Source: Bacillus sp. ISL-45
GTDB taxonomy: Bacteria; Bacillota; Bacilli; Bacillales; Cytobacillaceae
Assembly (NCBI RefSeq): GCF_018613195.1
Contig: NZ_JAGGQQ010000026.1
Location: 1-42,806, forward strand
Direction of reading: 5' to 3'
Length of the DNA stretch: 42,806 bases
Positions 15,911-24,685 of this stretch are shown here, in pieces. Positions within the stretch are counted from its first letter, which is position 1. Every line of letters begins with the position of its first letter. The position numbers and the translations under genes are program-made. The notes under the pieces are model-generated. The model was not told the DNA's origin and searched no databases. It saw nothing but the letters and a program-made list of their open reading frames with translations.

Positions 15911-16647
15911 TTGAAAGGGAGTCAACAAAAGGGATTAGCTGAATTGAATATTTCAAGTATTATGAGACAGAGGTTATTCTTTCACGAGTATCAACCTTTA
16001 TGGAGCACTGAAATGGAAGAAATTTTTGCTTATGAGGCTTTGATTAGAACTAAACCTCAAATAAGTCCAGTTTTAATCTTTCGATATGGGAGAGAACAAG
16101 GAGTTCTTTATGAATTTGATAAAATATCCATTACTAATGCACTTAAAGGATATTCTCAATCTTATTATGAGAAATACAACCCTTTTTACTAACATATTTC
16201 CTTCTACGCTCGTGCACCCTAATTTTCCTGAATTTATTAGAAGATTAGTTCAAGACTATCCAATTATAAAAGGGAGGGTTGTTTTTGAAATTAACGAAGA
16301 ACCAATAGAGTTAGGGATTTGGGATGCAGATGCCTTTTTAGGAAGAATCAATCTATTAAAAGAAATGGACTTTCAAGTCGCTCTGGATGATTTAAAGCTT
16401 TCTTTAATTTCTGTGAAAAAAATTCTTAAATATAGTCCTGATTTCGTTAAATTGGACCGTTCCTGCTCAAAAAATCTTGCTCATTCAATAAACAAGCAAA
16501 ATGCAATTCAATCTTTATTGTCAAAGTCTCAGAACAATGTTGTTATTGTGCTCGAGGGGATTGAAAAGGAAGAGAATTTATTAACAGCTTCTTATAGGAA
16601 TCCCTGCAGTACAAGGATATTACATCTCGAGACCACATCTTTTATAA
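15911..16647 (+). pseudogene. EAL-domain (c-di-GMP phosphodiesterase-like) gene with two frameshifts
   Basis: Three frames read in order give one EAL domain. The first (15911-16192) has YQPLW..IFAYEALIRT, the EAL motif itself. The second (16193 onward) has VVFEINEEPIE, ALDDLKLSL, DFVKLDRS and VLEGIEKEENL. The third completes it with IPAVQGYYISRPHLL and TAA at 16647. Shifts lie near the T-run at 16184-16188 and near 16587. The DDFGTG-type loop has lost its FGTGY (now DDLKLSL), so activity may already have been lost before the frameshifts. TTG start follows AGGAAAG. It stands upstream of a c-di-GMP-linked cluster and may have belonged to it. Confidence 0.85.
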
Positions 16648-16700
16648 GCAAAAAGATCCAAAATATCATTAAGGATTAGTAACTCTAAATAAACTTTGAT

Positions 16701-16922
16701 ATGTACAGTTCTATAAATGAAAATGTTAAAAGGGCATTTATAATATTCAAAGCACATAAGGAAGAATATGGGATTGATATTAATAAGGTTAATTCCATAG
16801 AGTGAAACAGTGAAGTAACTATTCTACCTCAAGTCCCCGATTATAAGGTGGATATTGCAAAAATAAGAGAGAAAATTTCCCCTGGATATATGTTTTTGCC
16901 CACACAAAAATACCTCCGATAA
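16701..16922 (+). pseudogene. Short ORF interrupted by one in-frame TGA
   Basis: From ATG at 16701 the frame runs 34 codons to TGA (16803-16805) and then continues open for 38 codons to TAA at 16922. The reading is coherent across the stop (VNSIE, stop, NSEVTILPQVPDYKV), so it is probably a Trp codon mutated to TGA. No ribosome binding site is clear. No family recognised. Confidence 0.3.
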
Positions 16923-16970
16923 ATATAAATGTAGGAAGTGTTTTATACTGTCTCAAATGCATTAGTACAC

Positions 16971-16999
16971 CTAATAGGAAGTGTTTCCTATTAGTTTTA
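16971..16999 (+). terminator. Intrinsic terminator-like hairpin
   Basis: CTAATAGGAA and TTCCTATTAG form a perfect 10-bp stem with a 4-nt loop, followed by TTTTAT. The T-run is short. The rest of 16923-17472 shows no gene. Confidence 0.6.
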
Positions 17000-17472
17000 T
17001 AGATAAATAGGATTAAAAATAGGAGCTGTAGGTGATAGTCGGATAAAAACTGGTATTAGGAAATATAAATACAAGGAGCGCTAAATTTCAGATAAGACTG
17101 CCCCAGCTAATAGCTATGTGTCAAGAGTGAGCGCTGAGCAAAAGGTGCAATTTTAAGTGTGGAAGGTCAAAGTTAAAAATTCACTTCAGATTTTTAACTT
17201 AATTTTCCAGTAATAAAATACCAGGAATAGACGATATTTAATGTAAATAATATTCGAAAAAAGCACTTTTTAAAAGATAAAACCTCAAACAATCTAAAGC
17301 TTATTATAGCTATGATTGCCGGGTAACTGAAAAGATAACAGGGTTTCTGAATAGTTAAGCCCTTTTATTGCAAGCTCATAATTCTTTTTGGCGAATATTT
17401 CCCCTGTATGTTAAATCACAGTGAAATTAATTTATTTGTTTAATATTTCTTAATAGAATGGAGGTAACAAAA

Positions 17473-17790
17473 ATGGGGTTAACTATTAATAGAGAAATTC
17501 ATGAGACTACTATTATCTTAAAATTTAAAGGAATATTAGATATATCCACTGCAAATGTAATGGACCCATATTTAGATGAGATTCAAAAAATAAATACATT
17601 AGTTTTGGACTTTAGTGAATTGGAATTTATAGATTCTACTGGTATAGGTTCTATAATAAATTCAATTTACTTATCGCAGGAGAAAAATTTTTATCTTGAA
17701 CTTAAGGGAATTAATGAACTAACACATCAAGTATTTGAAACAATTGGTGTATATCACATATTGAATTCAATTCAAAAGGAGGTTGTTTAA
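17473..17790 (+). CDS. STAS-domain anti-sigma factor antagonist (RsbV/SpoIIAA-like)
   Basis: A 105-residue single STAS domain. The phosphorylation-site signature FIDSTGIGSI stands near residue 55, after LVLDFSELE. Such proteins are switched by phosphorylation of that Ser/Thr and dephosphorylation by PP2C enzymes. ATG at 17473 follows GGAGGTAAC; an ATG at 17458 lies upstream of that site and is not used. The stop codon overlaps the next start (TAATG), so it is coupled to the PP2C gene, its likely phosphatase. No sigma factor gene is nearby. Confidence 0.93.
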   Translation: MGLTINREIHETTIILKFKGILDISTANVMDPYLDEIQKINTLVLDFSELEFIDSTGIGSIINSIYLSQEKNFYLELKGINELTHQVFETIGVYHILNSIQKEVV

Positions 17791-18641
17791 TGTATCATGA
17801 TAGCCTCACTTACAATTTTGAAAATAAAACACAAGAAAATCAAAGTGTTTTGGATAGTTCATTGCAAAGGGAAATTAATTTAGCCAGAAACATTCAGTCT
17901 CAATTATTGAACGGAAAGACTCCAATTTTCGAAGGGGGAGAAGTATCAGGATCCTCACTCCCTGCTAGGTTAATTGGTGGAGATTATTATGATTTTTATC
18001 CTTTAGTAGATGGAAAAATTAGAATAGTAATTGGTGATGTAATGGGTAAAGGTATTCCAGCTGCGATGTTAATGATTTTGACAAGAGGGGCGTTTCGCAG
18101 TGCAGCAGAAAGCACTCAAAGCCCTGCCGAAACTTTAACAGCGATGAATCAGGCAATTTATGAAGATCTTAGGATATTAAAATCATTTGTTACCCTTTTT
18201 TGTGCTGATTGGAATCCGAAAACTGGAATACTTACATATGCGAATGCAGGTCATAACCTTCCTATTTTTATAAAAGGTAATAGTGACAGTATTGAAGAAC
18301 TTGCTAAGGTAAAAGGCATTATGGTAGGCGGGCTCCCAAACCAGGTCTATAAGGAAAATTTCGTTCAGCTTGAAAATAATGATACTATATTTTTTTATAC
18401 AGATGGAATAGTCGAGGCTCAGAATAAAGAAGGTGAACGATATAAATTAGACCGATTAATTGCTGCGTTATTAGACTGTAAACATTTAGGTGTTGGGGAA
18501 ATCGAGAAAAGCATCATGAATTCAATCAATAAATTTACCGAGGGAGTTTCACAAAAAGATGATATTACAATGGTTCTTTTAAAAATTACTCAAGAAAAGG
18601 CTGATATTACAAGTCTGAATTCTCCAGTACTAGGAGGTTAA
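17790..18641 (+). CDS. PP2C-family serine phosphatase (RsbU/SpoIIE-like)
   Basis: A 283-residue PPM phosphatase. Metal-binding motifs are all present: LIGGDYYDFY (residues 61-70), VIGDVMGKGIPAAMLM (80-95), YANAGHNLP, FFYTDGIVEAQN and the final KDDITMVLLK. The short N-terminus (residues 1-30) is a likely helix linker, LQREINLARNIQSQLL, seen in RsbU-like enzymes. It would dephosphorylate the STAS partner(s) encoded next to it. The start overlaps the STAS stop, and its own stop overlaps the next ATG, so the genes form one translational chain. Confidence 0.95.
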   Translation: MYHDSLTYNFENKTQENQSVLDSSLQREINLARNIQSQLLNGKTPIFEGGEVSGSSLPARLIGGDYYDFYPLVDGKIRIVIGDVMGKGIPAAMLMILTRGAFRSAAESTQSPAETLTAMNQAIYEDLRILKSFVTLFCADWNPKTGILTYANAGHNLPIFIKGNSDSIEELAKVKGIMVGGLPNQVYKENFVQLENNDTIFFYTDGIVEAQNKEGERYKLDRLIAALLDCKHLGVGEIEKSIMNSINKFTEGVSQKDDITMVLLKITQEKADITSLNSPVLGG

Positions 18642-20686
18642 TGCAAATGCAAAGTATTTTATCTAAAGGGAATAGCATTAATGATGCCATAAGTATTGGA
18701 CTGGAAATCCTGGGTACAACTAAAGAGAATGTAAACATTGAGATCATCGAGCATGGAACAAAAGGGATTTTAGGTATTGGATCAAAAAAGGCAATGGTGC
18801 GACTTACAAAGTTTGGAAAAACATCCTCCGGCCTGGATTTTGATATTTTATCAGATGAACTTGAGAAGGCTGTAATTGATTTGGAAATGAACAAGGGTTT
18901 AGAAGATAATAACCTTGATAATTTGGAATCAGAAAGGCATGAAGGAAAGGTCTGGATTAAGAATGGTAATATTTACTGCCTGTCCTCAGCCAGTCATTTT
19001 CCAACTGTAACGATCCAAAAGGGTGTACGTCTTTATAAAAATGGAATACCGGTAGAAGAAAAAACGACAATAATTACAGAGTTTGATGTGTATGAAATTA
19101 AAGCTGAAGACGAAGAGGCGGCATCTAACTGGAAAGTCTTTTTGGATGAGTACAAATTAAAAGCTTATTTACACATTGTGCCTGGTTATAAAATGGTTCG
19201 AACCATTCCTGATATGGAACCTGATAATCATATCAATCTTTCTGCTCTCGAGAGAAAAGAGCAAAGTAATTCACTAACCTATCTGGAAGTTATACAAAAA
19301 CTTGATGAATTAAGGGTTAAACATGGTTTTAACCAGTCTGAAATCAATAAGGCAATGGAAGCTACGGAGACAGCAACTTTTGAAATTGCTACTGGAATAC
19401 CAGCTAAACAAGGGAAAGATGGCTGGGTAGAGCTTAAAGTTGATGTAGATGTTCAGGAAGGACCGAAGGAAAGAAAAGATGGAAGTGTAGATTTCCGTGA
19501 AATTAAATCAATCCCCAAAGTAGAAAGAGGGCAGGTAATCGGTGTCATACACCCTCCTATTGTTGGGGAGCCAGGATATACGGTTACATATGAACCGCTT
19601 CCTGCAAAACAAGTCTTCCCTATCATTCTAAATGCAGGCCGGGGAGTACTCGAAGTAGACGGCAAAATAGTTGCGACCGAATCTGGGCGGCCTTCTATTG
19701 AACGGAGAGGACAGCTTTTAAAAGTCAGCATTGTTCAAAAGTTAACACATAAAGGCACTGTTGACTTAACTACAGGCAATATTCACTTTTTAGGTGATGT
19801 AGAAATATTAGGTGAAGTCGCAAACAATATGGTTGTTGAAGCTGAGGGAGATATTAATGTCCATAAAACAGTTAACAATGCATTACTTGCTTCTACAGGT
19901 GCGATTATTTCTTACGGAAGCATTATAGGTTCTGAATTATCAGCGGGTAAAAATAATATGCTTGTTACTGAATTGGGCCATCTTTTAAGGCTGATTAATA
20001 ACCAGGTTGAAAAAATTATTTCTTTCATCAGCCAGTTGACTCAATCTCCGGGATTTAAATCCAGTGATTTTTCAAGAGGAGGCTTACAGCCTCTGATCCG
20101 GATATTGCTGGAAAAGAAATTTAAGAACTTCCCGCCACTTGTAAAAAAATATACAGAGGCTGTAAGAAGAGGAGAAAGATATCTAGAAGATGAGAAATGG
20201 GAAACGATAGGGACCTCTTTGTCTAATCTCTTTTTATCAATTCACAATGAAGCTGTATCACTTCAAAAAATTTATGATGTAACTGAAAAAATGAAGCATT
20301 TAATTGAATTTGCTGAAACTCCTGTAGAACCTGACTCATTTATAACCATTCCATATGCACTCAATAGTCAGCTTTATTGTAGTGGCAATATTTTAATTTT
20401 AGGACAAGGCAGCGTAAATACAAAAATACATGCTGGCGGAGTCCTTAAAATAACAGGTGTTTTACGTGGTGGTGAGGTCTATGGAAGAATGGGCGTTGAA
20501 GTTAATGAATCAGGTGCCGAAAGTGCCCCAGCTACAATGATCGCGGTTCCAGAGGATCAAAAAATACGGATAAAAAAAGCGATGGAAGGAACAATTATTA
20601 AGATAGGCACTTCTAAATTTACTTTTAAGGAAACTAGTTATAATATAAATGCTTATCTGGATAAGGATGGTAAAATCGTTTTGTAG
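18641..20686 (+). CDS. DUF342/FapA-family protein with Jag_N-like N-terminal domain
   Basis: 681 residues. The first 55 (SKGNSINDAISIGLEILG..., GTKGILGIGSKKAMV) match the Jag_N / KhpB N-terminal domain. The rest is the FapA (DUF342) polymer-binding-like fold: repeats with VDVQEGPKERKDGSVDFREI, GEPGYTV and a beta-helix rich in GxI repeats with VNNALLASTGAIISYGSIIG. A helical insert lies near residues 450-570. Proteins of this family have been linked to flagellar assembly and cell polarity in some bacteria. It sits between two STAS-gene neighbours in an operon, which suggests a regulated surface or localisation factor here. Start could also be the ATG at 18647. Confidence 0.88.
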   Translation: MQMQSILSKGNSINDAISIGLEILGTTKENVNIEIIEHGTKGILGIGSKKAMVRLTKFGKTSSGLDFDILSDELEKAVIDLEMNKGLEDNNLDNLESERHEGKVWIKNGNIYCLSSASHFPTVTIQKGVRLYKNGIPVEEKTTIITEFDVYEIKAEDEEAASNWKVFLDEYKLKAYLHIVPGYKMVRTIPDMEPDNHINLSALERKEQSNSLTYLEVIQKLDELRVKHGFNQSEINKAMEATETATFEIATGIPAKQGKDGWVELKVDVDVQEGPKERKDGSVDFREIKSIPKVERGQVIGVIHPPIVGEPGYTVTYEPLPAKQVFPIILNAGRGVLEVDGKIVATESGRPSIERRGQLLKVSIVQKLTHKGTVDLTTGNIHFLGDVEILGEVANNMVVEAEGDINVHKTVNNALLASTGAIISYGSIIGSELSAGKNNMLVTELGHLLRLINNQVEKIISFISQLTQSPGFKSSDFSRGGLQPLIRILLEKKFKNFPPLVKKYTEAVRRGERYLEDEKWETIGTSLSNLFLSIHNEAVSLQKIYDVTEKMKHLIEFAETPVEPDSFITIPYALNSQLYCSGNILILGQGSVNTKIHAGGVLKITGVLRGGEVYGRMGVEVNESGAESAPATMIAVPEDQKIRIKKAMEGTIIKIGTSKFTFKETSYNINAYLDKDGKIVL

Positions 20687-20706
20687 AGATTGAAAGGGGC
20701 ATGGAA

Positions 20707-21018
20707 ATGATAGAAGTAAAGTTGAATCCTAATGGAGAATACCTTGAAGTAAGTATAATAGGCGATTTAGATATAGATAGCACTGAATTGGTTGAAGATG
20801 AACTGCTTCCGGAATTAGGGAAATATAAAATTATAAATCTTATTTTCAGCGATGTTCCTTTTGTCGATTCATCAGGTATGGGACTCCTAATAAACTTAGT
20901 GCAATCCCTAAGTGAAAAAGGAATAAAAGTAACGATATCAAATGTAAGAGATGATGTTATGGAAGTATTCGAACTGCTGCAATTGCCTGATATTTTAGGT
21001 GATCAGGTATTTGTGTAA
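20707..21018 (+). CDS. Second STAS-domain protein (anti-sigma antagonist-like)
   Basis: A 103-residue single STAS domain with the motif FVDSSGMGLLINL near residue 58. The ATG at 20707 lies 7 nt after AAAGGGG; the ATG at 20701 is too close to that site. Together with the first STAS protein, the PP2C and the RsbT-like domain of the 22065 gene, it fits a partner-switching network. Two STAS proteins in one operon suggest two targets or a stressosome-like arrangement; this is inference. Confidence 0.9.
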   Translation: MIEVKLNPNGEYLEVSIIGDLDIDSTELVEDELLPELGKYKIINLIFSDVPFVDSSGMGLLINLVQSLSEKGIKVTISNVRDDVMEVFELLQLPDILGDQVFV

Positions 21019-21157
21019 ATTCTATCTAAATTTCATAAACTGTTCTGAAAATAAAAAAAATTAATGATACGTATTTTTAAAATATTTACCCCCGTGTTCC
21101 TTTTACCTATTGATGAACTATTAAACTAGAATTTAAATTAAATTAAATAGAATTTAT

Positions 21158-21250
21158 CTTAACGATAAAGGCAAACTTACCTAAAGGTGAGGACGCAAAG
21201 CCACGGGCCTAAAGCATTTTTGTCATGGTAGCCGGGTTACCGAAGAAGAC
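21158..21250 (+). promoter_or_regulatory. c-di-GMP-I (GEMM-I) riboswitch aptamer
   Basis: The GEMM-I core is plain: GGCAAAC, a short hairpin CTTACC-TAAA-GGTGAG, then GGACGCAAAGCCACGGGCCT, AAA and a second stem ending GGTAGCCGGGTTACCG. The tetraloop, the ACGCAAAGCC joining segment and the receptor-like GGGCCTAAA agree with the consensus. An intrinsic terminator follows 16 nt downstream. It controls the peptide-DUF5317-HD-GYP operon. Whether c-di-GMP turns it on or off cannot be decided from sequence alone. Confidence 0.93.
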
Positions 21251-21265
21251 GGAATATATACTTTT

Positions 21266-21296
21266 ATCCGCCTTACTTCAAGGCGGATCTTTTTGT
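21266..21296 (+). terminator. Expression-platform terminator of the riboswitch
   Basis: ATCCGCCTT and AAGGCGGAT form a perfect 9-bp stem with a 5-nt loop, followed by CTTTTTG. It lies between the aptamer and the first gene, so ligand-dependent termination is the likely mechanism. Confidence 0.85.
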
Positions 21297-21380
21297 CTTC
21301 ACTTAGGTATTTAAACACGTTTTCGGTCCTTGGAATTTTGTTATCGCATTCACTTTAACTTGAAAGGAGGTGAATAATAT

Positions 21381-21467
21381 ATGAAAGCACGCTTAAAAAG
21401 CTTTTTAGCAGTTGCAGCTGTAATCGCAGCAACATTTGGAGCAGTAATCGGCAAGCCTTGGTGGTAA
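21381..21467 (+). CDS. 28-residue hydrophobic peptide under riboswitch control
   Basis: First gene after the riboswitch, with an exceptional ribosome binding site AAAGGAGGTGA spaced 8 nt from the ATG. The product begins MKARLKSF, has an Ala/Val-rich hydrophobic core (residues 9-22, AVAAVIAATFGAVI), and ends GKPWW. It has the form of a pre-peptide or signal-like segment with a distinct Trp-Trp end, and could be a secreted or membrane peptide signal. No family recognised. The next gene, DUF5317, lies 74 bp downstream and is probably co-transcribed. Confidence 0.75.
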   Translation: MKARLKSFLAVAAVIAATFGAVIGKPWW

Positions 21468-21541
21468 GAAAATGGAGGACTCGGAGGATCATTGGAAAAT
21501 CCGGGTCTTTTTAAATCAATTTTTTTAGGGGGATTCCTCGA

Positions 21542-22078
21542 GTGAAATATATTCTCTTATTTGCAATATTGCTTACACTATTAAAAGGGAGAAATGCCCT
21601 TTCTTTTATAAATAATGTGAAATTCAAGTGGTCCCTGGTCATATTAATTAGTTTTAGTGTCCAAATTGCACTTGTATTCATTACGATTGAATCAAAAGAA
21701 AAATTTGGGCTTATTCTTATTGTTACTTTTGTAGGGATTATTGCAGGTCTGTCAAGAAATAATAAAATTCCAGGTGTAAACTGGATCATCATTGGTGCTG
21801 TTTTGAATTTATTAGCTCTCCTTTTAAATGATGGACTGATGCCTGTTTCTGAAGAGGCATTAAATACGACAGGGCAACATTTGGAGTCTTTTGAAACAGA
21901 CTCCCGCCATCAAGTGATGTCCCATTCTACAGATTTTTGGTTTTTAGGGGACTGGATACCCGTTGTAAAATACGTTATAAGTCCTGGTGACATCTTTGTA
22001 GCTATAGGCATAGTTTTGCTTATTTATATGAATTCTTCGAGTATGAAGCCAAAGGTGAGATTAAATGAAGGTGATTAA
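21542..22078 (+). CDS. DUF5317-family membrane protein
   Basis: 178 residues with about five hydrophobic segments: residues 1-15, 25-50, 53-70, 75-98 and 150-166. Between the last two is a periplasmic/extracellular-like loop with DGLMPVSEEAL, and the DFWFLGDWIP segment is typical of DUF5317. Start GTG follows GGGGGAT. Its 3' end overlaps the HD-GYP gene by 14 bp, so the two are coupled. Family members of this kind are uncharacterised; a sensor or transport role for the peptide is speculation from gene order. Confidence 0.8.
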   Translation: MKYILLFAILLTLLKGRNALSFINNVKFKWSLVILISFSVQIALVFITIESKEKFGLILIVTFVGIIAGLSRNNKIPGVNWIIIGAVLNLLALLLNDGLMPVSEEALNTTGQHLESFETDSRHQVMSHSTDFWFLGDWIPVVKYVISPGDIFVAIGIVLLIYMNSSSMKPKVRLNEGD

Positions 22079-24092
22079 CTGGTATACTATTTCCCTGATT
22101 TTAATCGGCTGTATATCATTTATTTTTTCTCTCAGCCATCTTGATTTTTCAATGGCAAAAATTTTAATTTTAATGACTTGCATAGTGATTGTTTTAGAAA
22201 TATTCCCTGTTAAATTACCGAGTGGAGACACATATGCAGCGGGTAGCATCGGATATTTGTTTCTATTAATCAATGGCGGATTTTCTTATGCAGTGCTGGC
22301 TATTTTTATCGCAACCGGAACCTATTACTTAATAAGTTTGAGAAAGATTAGAATTCCTGTCATTCGTCTTTTGGTTACTATTGGGATGTATGTAACTTCC
22401 ATGTTGGCAGCGTCGATTTCCTGGGAATTCGCTCAAAACGCAAATGTTTTTTTGGGAGTTGGGATGGTTGCGATTGTCTTTGAATTAGTGAACTTTTTTC
22501 TTTTGGAAGGAATAGAAGCAACTGTATTCAGAAAAAAGATGTTCAACAACATTTTACAAAAATTAACAGAATTGATTATACCAATCTTAATCAGTATACT
22601 TGTCATCTCCAGACTTGCCCTTGTTGAGTCAGAACCAGAATTAATGATATCAATATTATATACATTTTTCTTTTTACTGTTTCTCATTTACTTTTCCCAT
22701 GAATTTACTTATCAATTTTTTCTTCGAAAATCAACTTCAAATGCTTTTATGAAAATATTGGAGGACAGTATAAATCCTCATTTTGCAGGCCATGGAAATC
22801 GGGTTGGAATGATTTGTGACCTCATTCTGGAGGATATAGGATATCCAAAAAGAAAAAGAAATAACTTGGTCCAGATAGCCTCCATTCATGATATTGGAAA
22901 AAGTTTACTTCCTTCATATATATTTAGAAAGCGTGGAGATTTAACATTATCAGAGGAACGTGAATACAAAAGTCATTCGGAAAAAGCTGTAGAGATTGTC
23001 AAAGCAATGTTTTCAAACGAGTCATTTCCAAAATGGGTTCTTCATCACCATGAACGGTGGGATGGAAAAGGTTTCCCAAGTGGTTTAAAGGGTGCGGAAA
23101 TACCATTAGAATCAAGAATCATTGCATTGGCTAATGAGTTAGATCACATTTTAACTCGACATAAAGACCCTGAAACGATTTTAAAGTTATTAGAAGAAAG
23201 GTCCGGAACTTTGCTGGATCCAATTTTAGTTGGGAAGATAAAATCATTCCATATTGAAGCAATAATAGGAAATATGAATTTTCCTTTAGCTAATGATGAA
23301 TTGCAACATGCAGCTGAATTGACTGAAGCCCAGTATAGTCAAAATGAGACCTATTCAAATATTGGGGAATCATTCTTTATCCAAGTAAAGGGTGGTAAAG
23401 TTTATTCACCAAAAAGCATTTTTTCAAATAGCCTTTTCCAATCACTTGCAGATTCAGCAATTGAGCGCCAGGAACTTGTGCATGATACTTTTATGCATGA
23501 AAATATTACTTTGGACCTCCATGCCCAGCAGCTACAAAATGGGGATGTGACAATTTTCGCCCATGACCTGACCCCATATTTGCATTTTAGGAAACAATTA
23601 GAATCTAGTATTTTAGAGTCTTATGCAGACATAATTAATAAACTGTCAGAAGAAAAAATAAGGTTGCATACTTCAAGGGAGACTTTGTTGAATCACCTAG
23701 GCGATAAATTGGCAGAAGTTGAAATAACTAAAAATTCTGATGTACCAAAAAGCAGGGGAATCATTAAAAGCATTCTTGAACAATATGCGCCCCACTTAGA
23801 TTCTATGAAGGTTCAGGTGGCAGTAACAGAGGCAGTAACCAATGTATTAAAACATGCCATTGGAGGGAAGCTGTCCATTACTATAAAAGATAACCGTATG
23901 CAGTTCTTTATTTCGGATAAAGGATCCGGAATACCACTCCATGAAATTCCGAAAACGATTTTAGTTTCGGGATACTCCAGCAAAAAGTCCTTGGGGCAGG
24001 GCTTTAAAATGATCGCTAAATTCTGTGATGAGGTACAAATCCAAACGTCTTCTAATGGAACATTCGTCTTGATTGAATATAATTTACGATAG
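22065..24092 (+). CDS. Membrane HD-GYP phosphodiesterase fused to RsbT-like ATPase domain
   Basis: 675 residues. Residues 1-212 contain about seven transmembrane helices. An HD-GYP domain follows (about 228-385) with HDIGK at 275-279 and HHHERWDGKGFP near 327-337; the GYP Tyr is Phe here, but the metal ligands are present. A middle region (about 400-540) may be PAS-like. The C-terminus (560-675) is a GHKL ATPase of the RsbT/RsbW type: EAVTNVLKHA (N box), DKGSGIP (G1) and SLGQGFKM (G2). It could hydrolyse c-di-GMP and phosphorylate STAS proteins encoded upstream. Expression under a c-di-GMP riboswitch would close a feedback loop. Confidence 0.9.
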   Translation: MKVINWYTISLILIGCISFIFSLSHLDFSMAKILILMTCIVIVLEIFPVKLPSGDTYAAGSIGYLFLLINGGFSYAVLAIFIATGTYYLISLRKIRIPVIRLLVTIGMYVTSMLAASISWEFAQNANVFLGVGMVAIVFELVNFFLLEGIEATVFRKKMFNNILQKLTELIIPILISILVISRLALVESEPELMISILYTFFFLLFLIYFSHEFTYQFFLRKSTSNAFMKILEDSINPHFAGHGNRVGMICDLILEDIGYPKRKRNNLVQIASIHDIGKSLLPSYIFRKRGDLTLSEEREYKSHSEKAVEIVKAMFSNESFPKWVLHHHERWDGKGFPSGLKGAEIPLESRIIALANELDHILTRHKDPETILKLLEERSGTLLDPILVGKIKSFHIEAIIGNMNFPLANDELQHAAELTEAQYSQNETYSNIGESFFIQVKGGKVYSPKSIFSNSLFQSLADSAIERQELVHDTFMHENITLDLHAQQLQNGDVTIFAHDLTPYLHFRKQLESSILESYADIINKLSEEKIRLHTSRETLLNHLGDKLAEVEITKNSDVPKSRGIIKSILEQYAPHLDSMKVQVAVTEAVTNVLKHAIGGKLSITIKDNRMQFFISDKGSGIPLHEIPKTILVSGYSSKKSLGQGFKMIAKFCDEVQIQTSSNGTFVLIEYNLR

Positions 24093-24211
24093 TCAGGTTG
24101 AAATTGTTATGTATATATTTAGAAAACTATGCAATATGGATATCTTCAATAAAAAGCATTTGGAAAAATAAACTAACGATTAGGAAAAAAACTTTGCTAG
24201 GAGACCCAAGA

Positions 24212-24685
24212 ATGAAAAGTGAATTTGAGAATATTTTTTCAAAGTTGCAAAAAGATATGGTTGCCATTTGTTTAGAGTATGTTGACTTTAATGCAGAGGA
24301 TGTTTTTATCTATTGTTCCTATGAATCTGGATTATATCAATTTGACGTTTTCTTTAAGATCAATGGGAAAATTGTCCATAAACATAAGCTGAATGATGCA
24401 ATAAAAGAACTTAACAATCAAAACAACAAACGCGGTATAGACGTTTCAATAGAAAGACAGCGATTTTTATTAGAAGATGGAATAGCACACTTAAAACTCA
24501 TTCATGAAAAATTCAAAGTCTCCAATCATAATATGCCAAGTGAGATAAAGTTACATTATAATGTTAAACAAAATAGGTTAAAAGAAAAATATAAATATGA
24601 TTCCGTATATTCAAGTGATACCTATCTATTAAACCAAGCAAAATTTGATTTGTGGTTTAAAGAAGTCGAAAAAACAGTAATTTAG
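24212..24685 (+). CDS. YezG/DUF600-like immunity protein
   Basis: 157 residues from the ATG at 24212, after CTAGGAGA; earlier in-frame codons have no ribosome binding site. The N-terminal helix, a VFIYCSYESGLYQFDVFFK strand pair and the C-terminal PSEIKLHYNVKQNRL..KYKYDSV..SDT...FDLWFKEVE motif follow the pattern of YezG-type antitoxins (DUF600), which neutralise LXG-type polymorphic toxins. No toxin gene is intact nearby, and downstream genes are decayed immunity genes. An orphan immunity role is likely. Confidence 0.65.
   Translation: MKSEFENIFSKLQKDMVAICLEYVDFNAEDVFIYCSYESGLYQFDVFFKINGKIVHKHKLNDAIKELNNQNNKRGIDVSIERQRFLLEDGIAHLKLIHEKFKVSNHNMPSEIKLHYNVKQNRLKEKYKYDSVYSSDTYLLNQAKFDLWFKEVEKTVI

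Noticed and set aside
16701-16922. In-frame TGA as a selenocysteine codon, given the tRNA-Sec in the window
   Set aside because: No bacterial SECIS-like hairpin is apparent just after the TGA, the ORF has no RBS, and the surrounding DNA is full of broken genes. A Trp-to-stop mutation is simpler.
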